From positions 3,162,001 through 3,226,000 of the forward strand of contig NZ_LR594675.1 of assembly GCF_901827205.1 (NCBI RefSeq): a DNA stretch of 64,000 nt. Direction: 5' to 3'. This DNA is from Variovorax sp. PBS-H4 (lineage in GTDB: Bacteria; Pseudomonadota; Gammaproteobacteria; Burkholderiales; Burkholderiaceae_C). The translations under genes and the position numbers were made by a program. Numbering within the stretch: the first letter of the stretch is position 1; the number at the start of each line of letters is the position of its first letter. The notes under the pieces were generated by a model, which saw only the letters and a program-made list of their open reading frames with translations, was not told the origin of the DNA and did no database searches. This document shows positions 55,475 to 64,000 of this stretch, one piece after another.

Positions 55475-58400
55475 CGGTACGCAAAGCTAGCACTGGCGCG
55501 GGGGTGGTCTGGGTAGACCGTTGATTTCATTGACTTTCCTGTTCGCTTTGTAAACGGGTATGGTGGCCTCCCACTTTTGAGGTTCACGATGCAGGGTTGG
55601 CACACAACGTTTTTGGGGATGCGTGGGCTCCCCCGCGATATCAGCGACTTCGAGATGAAGGCATTTTTCACCTTCGATGGTGCCGAGCGCGACGCAATCA
55701 ATGCACGCCGAGGTGATTCCCACAAGCTTGGTCTGGCGCTCCATATTGGTTTCCTGCGCATGAGTGGGCGTTTGCTCGGTGCCTTTCGGGTAATTCCAGT
55801 AGCCTTGTGGCGCCACCTTGGCAACGAGCTTGGCATTGCAGCACCAGAAGTCGCCTCGCTGAGAGCCATGTATGAACGCGGGCGCACGCTATTCGATCAC
55901 CAACAAGTAGCCTGCACGGTCCTTGGATTCCAGTGGATGAGCGAGCACCAGCGCCGCTCACTGGTACGTGAACTGCGCGACGAAGTGGCGCGCTGCGCCG
56001 ACCGCGATCAGCTACTCGTGCGGGCGCGTCAATGGCTGTACAAGAACAAGCTGGTGATCGTGCACGAGCGGGCAATTCGGACACTGATTGCGGCGGCACT
56101 TGCCCAGCTTGAAGTTGAAACAGGCACCGCCATCGCCGCCAGCGTTGATCCAGCAACACTTGATCGCTGGCGAGCCTCAGTTTCAGAGCTGCGCCCAGAT
56201 GGACAAACCCAGCAGAGTTGGCTATGGGCTGCACCGGCGAAACACTCAACCCGCCAAATCAGCGAGGTACTGGAGCGCATCGACCTGCTTTACACGCTGG
56301 ACGTTCATAAGCACCTGGCAGACATCCCCGATCTCATCTTGCGCCGCTACGCGCGCCGACTTGTCTCCAGGCCGCCCTCAGCCGGAGCCAAGATCAAAGA
56401 GCCAGCGCGCACCGTGGAGGTCGCATGCTTTCTTCGGTATTGCCTGTTCACCACCACAGACCAGTTGATCCTTATGGTGCAGCGCCGGATCGCCGATCTG
56501 TGGCGTCAGGCTGCCGCCGATGTCCCCGCTACCGTCAATTGGGCCGCAATGTACAAAACGCTGCTCGGCGAACTTGTTGCCTTGAGCGCGCAAGGTGCGG
56601 TGCCAGATGCTGAGTTGCGTGCCCGTCTTGAAGCCTTGATCACCGAAACCCAGAAACGCAAACCACCGAGCAGGGCCTCCCTGGTCCGCGAGGGATTGAT
56701 TGATGGAATTCGCCCCGTGCGGTCGTTGCTCGTCGCCATTGCAAAGCTGCCCTGGCAGGCCACCGGCGAGCATCCTGCCATCGAGTACCTTGCCAAGCTG
56801 CAAGCTTTATATCTCAAAGGATCCAGAAAGCTGCCAGTTGAAGTGGTGGCACCAAGTCTGGGAATGATCTGGCAGGTTTCGATCTCCAGCCCAGACCGGG
56901 AACGGGCGTTTCAGGCGTTGGAGGTGGCCACCCTGTTTGCCCTGCGCCGCGCGGTGCGCAATGGCTCGGTCTGGATTGAGCACAGCCTGAGCTTTCGGGG
57001 TCGTGCGCGCTTGTTCTTCACGGACGAGCGTTGGCAGGCAGAGTCCAAGAAACACTATGCCCGTCTATCGTTACCCAGCAAGGCTGCCACTTTCTTGAAG
57101 CCTTTGCTGGCCAGAGTAACTGCCGGTGTCGATGCGGTGGCCGCTGCAGCCCGCAGTGGCGTACTGCGCGTGGATGATGAACTCCATTTGTCGCCATTGC
57201 CCGCAGAGGACGAAGACCCAGAAGTGACCAAGCTGCGCGCGGCTTTGGATCACCGCATCGGTGAGGTTCAATTGCCGGAAGTGATTCTGGCCGTTGACGC
57301 CCAGGTGCGCTTTAGCTGGATCATGCTCGGACGTGAGCCGCGCTCTACCGACGAGCTGCTGATGGTCTATGCCGGCATCATGGCCCACGGCACCAGTCTG
57401 ACTGCGGTCGAATGCGCGCGCATGATTCCGCAATTGTCTGCCACCAGCATTCGCCAGGCCATGCGCTGGGCGCGGGACGAACGGCGTCTGAGCCAGGCCT
57501 GCCAGGCTGTGCTGGAATTCATGCAGCGACACCCGATTGCCGCCACCTGGGGGCGGTCCGATTTGGCATCTTCTGACATGATGAGCATGGAGACCACCAA
57601 ACGGGTGTGGCAAGCCCGGCTTGATCCTCGGCGCAACACACCTTCCATTGGAATCTACTCCCATGTAAAAGACCGGTGGGGCATCTTCCATGCGCAGCCC
57701 TTTGTGCTCAATGAGCGCCAGGCGGGCGTGGCCATTGAAGGTGTCATCCGCCAAGAAAAGCTGGAGACCAGCCAGCTTGCTGTGGATACCCATGGCTACA
57801 CCGACTTTGCCATGTCACATGCCCGTTTGCTTGGTTTTGATCTTTGCCCGCGGTTGAAGGAACTCAAACAGCGCCACCTCTTTGTGCCACGCGGCACCAA
57901 AGTGCCCGCAGAAATCGCTGCGGTGTGCGAAGCCAATGTCGACGTCGCTTTGATCGAAAAGCATTGGGATAGTCTGGTGCACCTGGCAGCCTCGGTCATG
58001 AGCGGACATGCCAGTGCGGTGGCAGCTCTTGCGCGGTTCGGTTCTGCCGCCCAGGGCGATCCAATCTATGAGGCTGGCGTGCAATTGGGGCGGTTGCTGC
58101 GTACGGCGTTTTTGGCTGACTACTTTGTCAAGGACGCTTTCAGGAACGAGTTGCGCCGGGTGCTCAATCGGGGCGAGGCTGTTAACGCCCTCAAGCGCGC
58201 CATTTATACCGGCCGGATCAGCCCGGCGCAGGCCAAACGTGTCGATGAAATGCAGGCTGTGGCCGATGCGTTGAGCCTGATGGCCAACATCGTGATGGCG
58301 TGGAATACCTCACAGATGCAGGCGGTCCTGGATCGCTGGTCGAACCGCCGCCAGGTCATTCCACCGGAACTGATCGGGAAGATTGCGCCCACCAGGCTGG

Positions 58401-58647
58401 AGAGCATCAACTTGCGGGGTGTGTTTCGCTTCCCGGTTGACCGCTATGCTGACCAAATCCTGCCTTCGCGGCCAAATGCATCGATAACTGGCACCAATGG
58501 ATGAAACCGACCACGGTTTGACGCCACGAATCGCAGATTTGAAAGTGAACAGGAAAGTCAATGAAATCAACGATCTACCAACACCACCTCCGCGCCAGTG
58601 CTAGCTTTTCGTACCGTCACTTATTGCACTGAAAACGAGGAGACCCC
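55444..58647 (+). mobile_element. IS1071, copy A
   Basis: 3,204 bp from GGGGTCTCCTCG to CGAGGAGACCCC, the known length of IS1071. It has long imperfect terminal repeats (about 110 bp, identical for the first 37 bases) and a single tnpA. It is a Tn3-family element without resolvase, typical of betaproteobacterial catabolic transposons. The left end lies in the FNR-type gene. Flanking 5-mers are GAGAA on the left and AACTG on the right; they do not match each other, which is explained by the later inversion. Confidence 0.95.
55589..58504 (+). CDS. tnpA: IS1071 transposase TnpA, copy A
   Basis: A 971-residue Tn3-family DDE transposase starting MQGWHTTFLGMRGLPRD (an in-frame TTG four codons upstream is not needed). 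The DDE domain lies in the last 350 residues (for example MLGREPRSTDELLMVYAGIM, VDTHGYTDFAMSHARLLGFD, and VIPPELIGKIAPTRLESINL). It binds the 110-bp ends and catalyses replicative transposition with 5-bp duplications. The frame is intact. Confidence 0.96.
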   Translation: MQGWHTTFLGMRGLPRDISDFEMKAFFTFDGAERDAINARRGDSHKLGLALHIGFLRMSGRLLGAFRVIPVALWRHLGNELGIAAPEVASLRAMYERGRTLFDHQQVACTVLGFQWMSEHQRRSLVRELRDEVARCADRDQLLVRARQWLYKNKLVIVHERAIRTLIAAALAQLEVETGTAIAASVDPATLDRWRASVSELRPDGQTQQSWLWAAPAKHSTRQISEVLERIDLLYTLDVHKHLADIPDLILRRYARRLVSRPPSAGAKIKEPARTVEVACFLRYCLFTTTDQLILMVQRRIADLWRQAAADVPATVNWAAMYKTLLGELVALSAQGAVPDAELRARLEALITETQKRKPPSRASLVREGLIDGIRPVRSLLVAIAKLPWQATGEHPAIEYLAKLQALYLKGSRKLPVEVVAPSLGMIWQVSISSPDRERAFQALEVATLFALRRAVRNGSVWIEHSLSFRGRARLFFTDERWQAESKKHYARLSLPSKAATFLKPLLARVTAGVDAVAAAARSGVLRVDDELHLSPLPAEDEDPEVTKLRAALDHRIGEVQLPEVILAVDAQVRFSWIMLGREPRSTDELLMVYAGIMAHGTSLTAVECARMIPQLSATSIRQAMRWARDERRLSQACQAVLEFMQRHPIAATWGRSDLASSDMMSMETTKRVWQARLDPRRNTPSIGIYSHVKDRWGIFHAQPFVLNERQAGVAIEGVIRQEKLETSQLAVDTHGYTDFAMSHARLLGFDLCPRLKELKQRHLFVPRGTKVPAEIAAVCEANVDVALIEKHWDSLVHLAASVMSGHASAVAALARFGSAAQGDPIYEAGVQLGRLLRTAFLADYFVKDAFRNELRRVLNRGEAVNALKRAIYTGRISPAQAKRVDEMQAVADALSLMANIVMAWNTSQMQAVLDRWSNRRQVIPPELIGKIAPTRLESINLRGVFRFPVDRYADQILPSRPNASITGTNG

Positions 58648-58652
58648 AACTG
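58648..58652 (+). repeat. Inverted target duplication AACTG of the second event
   Basis: AACTG directly follows copy A. Its reverse complement CAGTT directly follows copy B at 62000-62004. An inverted duplicate on the far side of an inverted second copy is the signature of intramolecular replicative transposition into the adjacent DNA. Confidence 0.85.
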
Positions 58653-58669
58653 CTATTTCAGCAATGACT

Positions 58670-58768
58670 TCACTGCATGGCGGCGGCTTCCATGGGCCGT
58701 CCGACGTGCAGCATGAAGCTCGTCAGTGCCTCCACTTTCGGGATGTGGATGTCGCGTCGGCCTTTCTC
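58670..58768 (-). pseudogene. Detached 3' end of the CRP/FNR-family gene, inverted between the IS1071 copies
   Basis: Read on the minus strand from 58768: EKGRRDIHIPKVEALTSFML, then HVGRPMEAAAMQ and a stop at 58670. This continues exactly where the regulator was cut (RFIE at 55441). The joint through the shared GAGAA restores the frame and a normal FNR-family C-terminus. The 121-bp segment 58648-58768 therefore belongs downstream of the 54806 gene and has been flipped. Confidence 0.9.
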
Positions 58769-58795
58769 GGGGTCTCCTCGTTTTCAGTGCAATAA
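58769..58795 (+). repeat. Extra 27-bp copy of the IS1071 terminus
   Basis: GGGGTCTCCTCGTTTTCAGT and the next 7 bases form a perfect copy of the outer 27 bp of the IS1071 end. It lies immediately before the complete copy B, which starts with the same 27 bp at 58796. A simple inversion model predicts only one end here, so a tandem duplication or aborted transposition happened. Confidence 0.9.
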
Positions 58796-61700
58796 GGGGT
58801 CTCCTCGTTTTCAGTGCAATAAGTGACGGTACGAAAAGCTAGCACTGGCGCGGAGGTGGTGTTGGTAGATCGTTGATTTCATTGACTTTCCTGTTCACTT
58901 TCAAATCTGCGATTCGTGGCGTCAAACCGTGGTCGGTTTCATCCATTGGTGCCAGTTATCGATGCATTTGGCCGCGAAGGCAGGATTTGGTCAGCATAGC
59001 GGTCAACCGGGAAGCGAAACACACCCCGCAAGTTGATGCTCTCCAGCCTGGTGGGCGCAATCTTCCCGATCAGTTCCGGTGGAATGACCTGGCGGCGGTT
59101 CGACCAGCGATCCAGGACCGCCTGCATCTGTGAGGTATTCCACGCCATCACGATGTTGGCCATCAGGCTCAACGCATCGGCCACAGCCTGCATTTCATCG
59201 ACACGTTTGGCCTGCGCCGGGCTGATCCGGCCGGTATAAATGGCGCGCTTGAGGGCGTTAACAGCCTCGCCCCGATTGAGCACCCGGCGCAACTCGTTCC
59301 TGAAAGCGTCCTTGACAAAGTAGTCAGCCAAAAACGCCGTACGCAGCAACCGCCCCAATTGCACGCCAGCCTCATAGATTGGATCGCCCTGGGCGGCAGA
59401 ACCGAACCGCGCAAGAGCTGCCACCGCACTGGCATGTCCGCTCATGACCGAGGCTGCCAGGTGCACCAGACTATCCCAATGCTTTTCGATCAAAGCGACG
59501 TCGACATTGGCTTCGCACACCGCAGCGATTTCTGCGGGCACTTTGGTGCCGCGTGGCACAAAGAGGTGGCGCTGTTTGAGTTCCTTCAACCGCGGGCAAA
59601 GATCAAAACCAAGCAAACGGGCATGTGACATGGCAAAGTCGGTGTAGCCATGGGTATCCACAGCAAGCTGGCTGGTCTCCAGCTTTTCTTGGCGGATGAC
59701 ACCTTCAATGGCCACGCCCGCCTGGCGCTCATTGAGCACAAAGGGCTGCGCATGGAAGATGCCCCACCGGTCTTTTACATGGGAGTAGATTCCAATGGAA
59801 GGTGTGTTGCGCCGAGGATCAAGCCGGGCTTGCCACACCCGTTTGGTGGTCTCCATGCTCATCATGTCAGAAGATGCCAAATCGGACCGCCCCCAGGTGG
59901 CGGCAATCGGGTGTCGCTGCATGAATTCCAGCACAGCCTGGCAGGCCTGGCTCAGACGCCGTTCGTCCCGCGCCCAGCGCATGGCCTGGCGAATGCTGGT
60001 GGCAGACAATTGCGGAATCATGCGCGCGCATTCGACCGCAGTCAGACTGGTGCCGTGGGCCATGATGCCGGCATAGACCATCAGCAGCTCGTCGGTAGAG
60101 CGCGGCTCACGTCCGAGCATGATCCAGCTAAAGCGCACCTGGGCGTCAACGGCCAGAATCACTTCCGGCAATTGAACCTCACCGATGCGGTGATCCAAAG
60201 CCGCGCGCAGCTTGGTCACTTCTGGGTCTTCGTCCTCTGCGGGCAATGGCGACAAATGGAGTTCATCATCCACGCGCAGTACGCCACTGCGGGCTGCAGC
60301 GGCCACCGCATCGACACCGGCAGTTACTCTGGCCAGCAAAGGCTTCAAGAAAGTGGCAGCCTTGCTGGGTAACGATAGACGGGCATAGTGTTTCTTGGAC
60401 TCTGCCTGCCAACGCTCGTCCGTGAAGAACAAGCGCGCACGACCCCGAAAGCTCAGGCTGTGCTCAATCCAGACCGAGCCATTGCGCACCGCGCGGCGCA
60501 GGGCAAACAGGGTGGCCACCTCCAACGCCTGAAACGCCCGTTCCCGGTCTGGGCTGGAGATCGAAACCTGCCAGATCATTCCCAGACTTGGTGCCACCAC
60601 TTCAACTGGCAGCTTTCTGGATCCTTTGAGATATAAAGCTTGCAGCTTGGCAAGGTACTCGATGGCAGGATGCTCGCCGGTGGCCTGCCAGGGCAGCTTT
60701 GCAATGGCGACGAGCAACGACCGCACGGGGCGAATTCCATCAATCAATCCCTCGCGGACCAGGGAGGCCCTGCTCGGTGGTTTGCGTTTCTGGGTTTCGG
60801 TGATCAAGGCTTCAAGACGGGCACGCAACTCAGCATCTGGCACCGCACCTTGCGCGCTCAAGGCAACAAGTTCGCCGAGCAGCGTTTTGTACATTGCGGC
60901 CCAATTGACGGTAGCGGGGACATCGGCGGCAGCCTGACGCCACAGATCGGCGATCCGGCGCTGCACCATAAGGATCAACTGGTCTGTGGTGGTGAACAGG
61001 CAATACCGAAGAAAGCATGCGACCTCCACGGTGCGCGCTGGCTCTTTGATCTTGGCTCCGGCTGAGGGCGGCCTGGAGACAAGTCGGCGCGCGTAGCGGC
61101 GCAAGATGAGATCGGGGATGTCTGCCAGGTGCTTATGAACGTCCAGCGTGTAAAGCAGGTCGATGCGCTCCAGTACCTCGCTGATTTGGCGGGTTGAGTG
61201 TTTCGCCGGTGCAGCCCATAGCCAACTCTGCTGGGTTTGTCCATCTGGGCGCAGCTCTGAAACTGAGGCTCGCCAGCGATCAAGTGTTGCTGGATCAACG
61301 CTGGCGGCGATGGCGGTGCCTGTTTCAACTTCAAGCTGGGCAAGTGCCGCCGCAATCAGTGTCCGAATTGCCCGCTCGTGCACGATCACCAGCTTGTTCT
61401 TGTACAGCCATTGACGCGCCCGCACGAGTAGCTGATCGCGGTCGGCGCAGCGCGCCACTTCGTCGCGCAGTTCACGTACCAGTGAGCGGCGCTGGTGCTC
61501 GCTCATCCACTGGAATCCAAGGACCGTGCAGGCTACTTGTTGGTGATCGAATAGCGTGCGCCCGCGTTCATACATGGCTCTCAGCGAGGCGACTTCTGGT
61601 GCTGCAATGCCAAGCTCGTTGCCAAGGTGGCGCCACAAGGCTACTGGAATTACCCGAAAGGCACCGAGCAAACGCCCACTCATGCGCAGGAAACCAATAT

Positions 61701-61999
61701 GGAGCGCCAGACCAAGCTTGTGGGAATCACCTCGGCGTGCATTGATTGCGTCGCGCTCGGCACCATCGAAGGTGAAAAATGCCTTCATCTCGAAGTCGCT
61801 GATATCGCGGGGGAGCCCACGCATCCCCAAAAACGTTGTGTGCCAACCCTGCATCGTGAACCTCAAAAGTGGGAGGCCACCATACCCGTTTACAAAGCGA
61901 ACAGGAAAGTCAATGAAATCAACGGTCTACCCAGACCACCCCCGCGCCAGTGCTAGCTTTGCGTACCGTCACTTATTGCACTGAAAACGAGGAGACCCC
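58796..61999 (-). mobile_element. IS1071, copy B (inverted)
   Basis: 3,204 bp, the same length as copy A and apparently the same sequence in reverse orientation; the tnpA-distal terminal repeat lies on the left (58796). The right flank CAGTT is the inverse of AACTG beside copy A. The two copies form an inverted pair 6.5 kb across that can serve as a substrate for further inversions by homologous recombination. Confidence 0.95.
58939..61854 (-). CDS. tnpA: IS1071 transposase TnpA, copy B
   Basis: A 971-residue frame identical in translation to copy A, on the minus strand. Intact from MQGWHTTFLGMRGLPRD to the C-terminal PSRPNASITGTNG. Both copies should therefore produce active transposase. 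Confidence 0.96.
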   Translation of the reverse strand: MQGWHTTFLGMRGLPRDISDFEMKAFFTFDGAERDAINARRGDSHKLGLALHIGFLRMSGRLLGAFRVIPVALWRHLGNELGIAAPEVASLRAMYERGRTLFDHQQVACTVLGFQWMSEHQRRSLVRELRDEVARCADRDQLLVRARQWLYKNKLVIVHERAIRTLIAAALAQLEVETGTAIAASVDPATLDRWRASVSELRPDGQTQQSWLWAAPAKHSTRQISEVLERIDLLYTLDVHKHLADIPDLILRRYARRLVSRPPSAGAKIKEPARTVEVACFLRYCLFTTTDQLILMVQRRIADLWRQAAADVPATVNWAAMYKTLLGELVALSAQGAVPDAELRARLEALITETQKRKPPSRASLVREGLIDGIRPVRSLLVAIAKLPWQATGEHPAIEYLAKLQALYLKGSRKLPVEVVAPSLGMIWQVSISSPDRERAFQALEVATLFALRRAVRNGSVWIEHSLSFRGRARLFFTDERWQAESKKHYARLSLPSKAATFLKPLLARVTAGVDAVAAAARSGVLRVDDELHLSPLPAEDEDPEVTKLRAALDHRIGEVQLPEVILAVDAQVRFSWIMLGREPRSTDELLMVYAGIMAHGTSLTAVECARMIPQLSATSIRQAMRWARDERRLSQACQAVLEFMQRHPIAATWGRSDLASSDMMSMETTKRVWQARLDPRRNTPSIGIYSHVKDRWGIFHAQPFVLNERQAGVAIEGVIRQEKLETSQLAVDTHGYTDFAMSHARLLGFDLCPRLKELKQRHLFVPRGTKVPAEIAAVCEANVDVALIEKHWDSLVHLAASVMSGHASAVAALARFGSAAQGDPIYEAGVQLGRLLRTAFLADYFVKDAFRNELRRVLNRGEAVNALKRAIYTGRISPAQAKRVDEMQAVADALSLMANIVMAWNTSQMQAVLDRWSNRRQVIPPELIGKIAPTRLESINLRGVFRFPVDRYADQILPSRPNASITGTNG

Positions 62000-62004
62000 C
62001 AGTT
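62000..62004 (+). repeat. Target duplication CAGTT on the right of copy B
   Basis: The partner of AACTG at 58648-58652. Removing both elements and re-inverting the 121-bp segment restores a continuous ancestral sequence in which CAGTT is followed by GGCCACACGG. Confidence 0.85.
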
Positions 62005-62159
62005 GGCCACACGGCTACGGGACCGGGAGGACTCACGCCAACCGCAACTCGGTGCCTGCGCCTGCAATCGAGCTGGGTGCTCGGGCTAGGGGCCTCAAGG
62101 CCAAGGCTTCGGCTGCAGGGCGGCCCAGGCCTTCTTGCGCTTGATTACGTGGCCATCCT

Positions 62160-62187
62160 ATTTAACATAATGCACATTGTATTTCTC
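62160..62187 (-). other. dif-like XerCD recombination site
   Basis: On the minus strand this is GAGAAATACAA-TGTGCA-TTATGTTAAAT. The right 11 bases are identical to the XerD arm of the E. coli dif site, the centre is 6 bp, and the left (XerC) arm is weakly similar. It is an AT-rich island in GC-rich DNA. It could be the chromosomal dif site or a dif-like site used by a Xer-dependent element. The rest of 62005-62223 holds no gene. Confidence 0.55.
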
Positions 62188-62223
62188 GAGAAGGCAGCCC
62201 AGCCCAGGCGTACCCAGGCTCGG

Positions 62224-62889
62224 TCACCACTTCCCGTCGCTCGGCGCCTTGCTCGCCCGAACCGCCGTGCTCAGCAACCGCACCGCGTCTGGCCGATTGG
62301 CGCGCTGCGCGAAATCCAGCGCCGTCATGCCCAGTTGGTTCTTCATCGCCGTGTCGGCACCCTCGTCAAGCAGCAGCTGAACCGCGGCGCTGGAGCCGTA
62401 CATCGCGGCCATCATCAGCGGCGTGGTCCCATTGGGCGACTGCGCATCGATGAAGGCGTAGTGCTCCAGCAGCTGCTTGATGATCGCGACGTGCCCGCCG
62501 GTAGCCGCGTAATGCAGCGGAGTCCAGCCCGTCTTGTTGACGTCTGCGTCACGTGCGATCAGCCGCGTCACCAGCTCCTGTTGACCCTTGAGCGCTGCCA
62601 GCATCAATGGGCTTTCGTCCTTCGCGTTCCGCGCCTCCACGTCGGTCTTGCGCGAGTCCAGCAGCACCTGGATAACCTTGGGCGATGGCTCGCGCATGGC
62701 GATCAACAAGCCGGTCTGGCCTTGCTCATCGCGCGTGTTGGGGTCGAAGCCGCGGTTCAACAGATCCGCAACACCACCGGCGTTGTCGCTGCGAACGGCC
62801 CGGAAAAAGTCGTCGAAGGAGCCTGCGTAAAGGGAAAAAGAAGCTGTAAAAACAGCAAGATACAAAGCTCTTTTAAGGTAATTCTTCAT
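62224..62889 (-). CDS. Periplasmic ankyrin-repeat protein
   Basis: A 221-residue protein with a signal peptide (MKNYLKRALYLAVFTASFSL, cleavage near YAGS). About five ankyrin repeats follow (for example DEQGQTGLLIAMREPSPKVI, GWTPLHYAATGGHVAIIKQL and NGTTPLMMAAMYGSSAAVQL). It overlaps the tatD stop by four bases, so the two are co-transcribed. It is a protein-protein interaction module in the periplasm; the partner is unknown. Confidence 0.88.
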   Translation of the reverse strand: MKNYLKRALYLAVFTASFSLYAGSFDDFFRAVRSDNAGGVADLLNRGFDPNTRDEQGQTGLLIAMREPSPKVIQVLLDSRKTDVEARNAKDESPLMLAALKGQQELVTRLIARDADVNKTGWTPLHYAATGGHVAIIKQLLEHYAFIDAQSPNGTTPLMMAAMYGSSAAVQLLLDEGADTAMKNQLGMTALDFAQRANRPDAVRLLSTAVRASKAPSDGKW

Positions 62890-63692
62890 CTTTTGACGCC
62901 TGAAAACAGGGTCTCGAAATTACGGGTGGTGACCTCGCCGATGGTCTCGACCGGCAGCTTGCGCAGCTCGGCGATCTGCCGCGCCACGAACGGCACGTAG
63001 GAGGGATTGTTGGTCTTCCCGCGGTACGGGACAGGCGCCAGATAGGGACTGTCGGTTTCGATCAGCATGCGGTCCAGCGGCACGAAGGCCGCCACGTCGC
63101 GCAGGTCTTGCGCCTTCCTGAAGGTCAGGATGCCCGAGAACGAAATGTAGAAGCCCAGCTCCAGCGCCGCACGGGCGACGTCGGCCGTCTCGGTGAAGCA
63201 ATGGAACACGCCCCCGGCAGCTTCAGGCGAACCATCCTCGCCCTCCTCTTTCAGGATCGCCAAGGTGTCGGCCGAAGCTTCGCGGGTGTGGATGATCAGC
63301 GGTTTGCGCACCTGCCGCGCCGCACGGATGTGCACCCGGAAGCGGTCGCGCTGCCACGCCAGGTCGGCAATGCTGCGTCCCCCTTTTCGCTCCTCCATCT
63401 GGTAGTAGTCGAGGCCGGTCTCGCCGACGGCCACGACCTTGGGCAGGGCGGAACGTGTCACCAGATCCTCTACCGATGGCTCCGCGATGCCCTCGTTGTC
63501 CGGATGGACGCCTACACTGGCCCAGAAGTTGTCAAAACCAGCCGCCAACGCCTGCACCTGCGGAAATTCTTCCAGGGTTGTGCAGATGCACAGCGCCCGG
63601 TCGACCTGTGCGGCGGCCATGGCCTCGCGGATCTGCGGCATCTGGCCGGCGAACTCGGGAAAGGTCAGGTGGCAATGGGAGTCGGTGAACAT
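62886..63692 (-). CDS. tatD: TatD-family metal-dependent hydrolase
   Basis: A 268-residue TIM-barrel DNase with N-terminal DSHCHLTFPEF (metal-binding HxH), GETGLDYYQ, PLIIHTREASADT, GGVFHCFTE and ETDSPYLAPVPYRGK. All expected His/Glu/Asp ligands are present. It is a 3'-5' exodeoxyribonuclease of the TatD type. It follows the PilZ gene with a gap of about 64 bases and overlaps the ankyrin gene. Confidence 0.92.
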   Translation of the reverse strand: MFTDSHCHLTFPEFAGQMPQIREAMAAAQVDRALCICTTLEEFPQVQALAAGFDNFWASVGVHPDNEGIAEPSVEDLVTRSALPKVVAVGETGLDYYQMEERKGGRSIADLAWQRDRFRVHIRAARQVRKPLIIHTREASADTLAILKEEGEDGSPEAAGGVFHCFTETADVARAALELGFYISFSGILTFRKAQDLRDVAAFVPLDRMLIETDSPYLAPVPYRGKTNNPSYVPFVARQIAELRKLPVETIGEVTTRNFETLFSGVKR

Positions 63693-63756
63693 CGCAAACC
63701 TTCAGAAAACGGCGGCGCGACCGCAGCGCATGCGGTCTGCATCATGCGAACAGAGC

Positions 63757-64000
63757 TCAAATGGTCTGGGTAGGACGGTCGGAGGCCGCGATGCCGCCGA
63801 GCGCCTCTTCGATGCGCGCCTTGAGCTGGCGCGACTTTTCGTCCGAGGGGAAGCGAATGCCGACGCCCGGCGCCCGGTTGCCAGCCGCACGCGCCGGCGT
63901 GATCCAGGCGACCTTGCCGGCCACCGGGTAGCGCTGCGGGTCCTCGGGCAGCGTGAGCAGTACGTAGACGTCGTCGCCCAGGCGGTACTCGCGCGAGGTC
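63757..64000 (-). CDS. PilZ-domain protein, 5' part outside window
   Basis: The last 80 codons of a minus-strand gene: TSREYRLGDDVYVLLTLPED, then YPVAGKVAWITPARAAGNRA and PGVGIRFPSD. This is a PilZ domain of the type IV pilus (PilZ protein) kind, typically encoded upstream of tatD in betaproteobacteria. The start lies beyond the window edge. The stop TGA is at 63759-63757. Confidence 0.85.
   Translation of the reverse strand, partial: TSREYRLGDDVYVLLTLPEDPQRYPVAGKVAWITPARAAGNRAPGVGIRFPSDEKSRQLKARIEEALGGIAASDRPTQTI

Noticed and set aside
55444..61999. Composite catabolic transposon flanked by two IS1071 copies
   Set aside because: Only 121 bp lie between the copies, and these are the regulator's own 3' end; no cargo genes.

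Overview
The window is GC-rich, densely coded DNA typical of a betaproteobacterium of the Comamonadaceae. I infer Variovorax or a close relative from the gene content: many Bug-type periplasmic binding proteins, a Rieske/VanB-type oxygenase cluster, a ccoNOQP operon and IS1071. The genus is an inference, not a measurement.

Layout. (1) Positions 1-8558 are the right end of a tailed-phage prophage. Tail-tip and fibre-type genes are followed by membrane proteins (holin candidates), an N-acetylmuramidase endolysin, an HNH-type protein, a run of tiny stop/start-overlapping genes, a nested Rz/Rz1 spanin pair and a GNAT acetyltransferase. The phage ends at the 5' half of an interrupted tRNA-Gly. (2) 8748-16319 is housekeeping: gdhA, a diiron ferritin-like protein, alaS, a ketopantoate-reductase-like gene and dadA. 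(3) 16370-17751 is a MbcA/ParS-RES type toxin-antitoxin operon with a palindromic operator over its promoter. (4) 18032-33763 is a co-directional block of 16 genes. It holds two Bug proteins, two SDRs, a cupin, an alpha/beta hydrolase, an IclR regulator, a ThDP enzyme, an aspartate-dehydrogenase-like protein, ALDH, a double-VOC protein, an FAD monooxygenase, a small HTH protein, a Rieske oxygenase with its reductase, and a porin. Together they look like a complete but unassigned aromatic catabolic pathway with uptake. (5) 33879-38621 holds an internally deleted vapC, then a LysR gene divergent from a TauD-type dioxygenase, a third Bug protein and a second ALDH. (6) 38690-43635 (minus strand) encodes a two-subunit ATP-citrate-lyase-like enzyme and a class II aldolase.

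(7) 43836-55474 is an oxygen-responsive island: nitroreductase, universal stress protein, ccoI-ccoS, ccoNOQP, ccoG, a FixH-like gene, a degenerate ornithine-carbamoyltransferase-like gene and a CRP/FNR-family regulator. Four FNR boxes (three perfect TTGAT-N4-ATCAA) lie upstream of these genes, and a fifth weaker match follows ccoH. The island looks damaged: ccoI carries four frameshifts plus a 6-bp loss in the GDGxND motif, and the regulator gene is split by IS1071.

(8) 55444-61999 holds two inverted 3,204-bp IS1071 copies. The 121 bp between them is the missing 3' end of the regulator gene, turned around. Both 5-bp target duplications can be read in inverted form, so the event can be reconstructed as insertion into the gene followed by an intramolecular, inverting replicative transposition. 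(9) 62000-64000 has a dif-like XerCD site, an ankyrin-repeat protein, TatD and the end of a PilZ gene.

The most promising undescribed biology is the catabolic block in (4). The best directly readable event is the IS1071-mediated splitting of the FNR-type gene.
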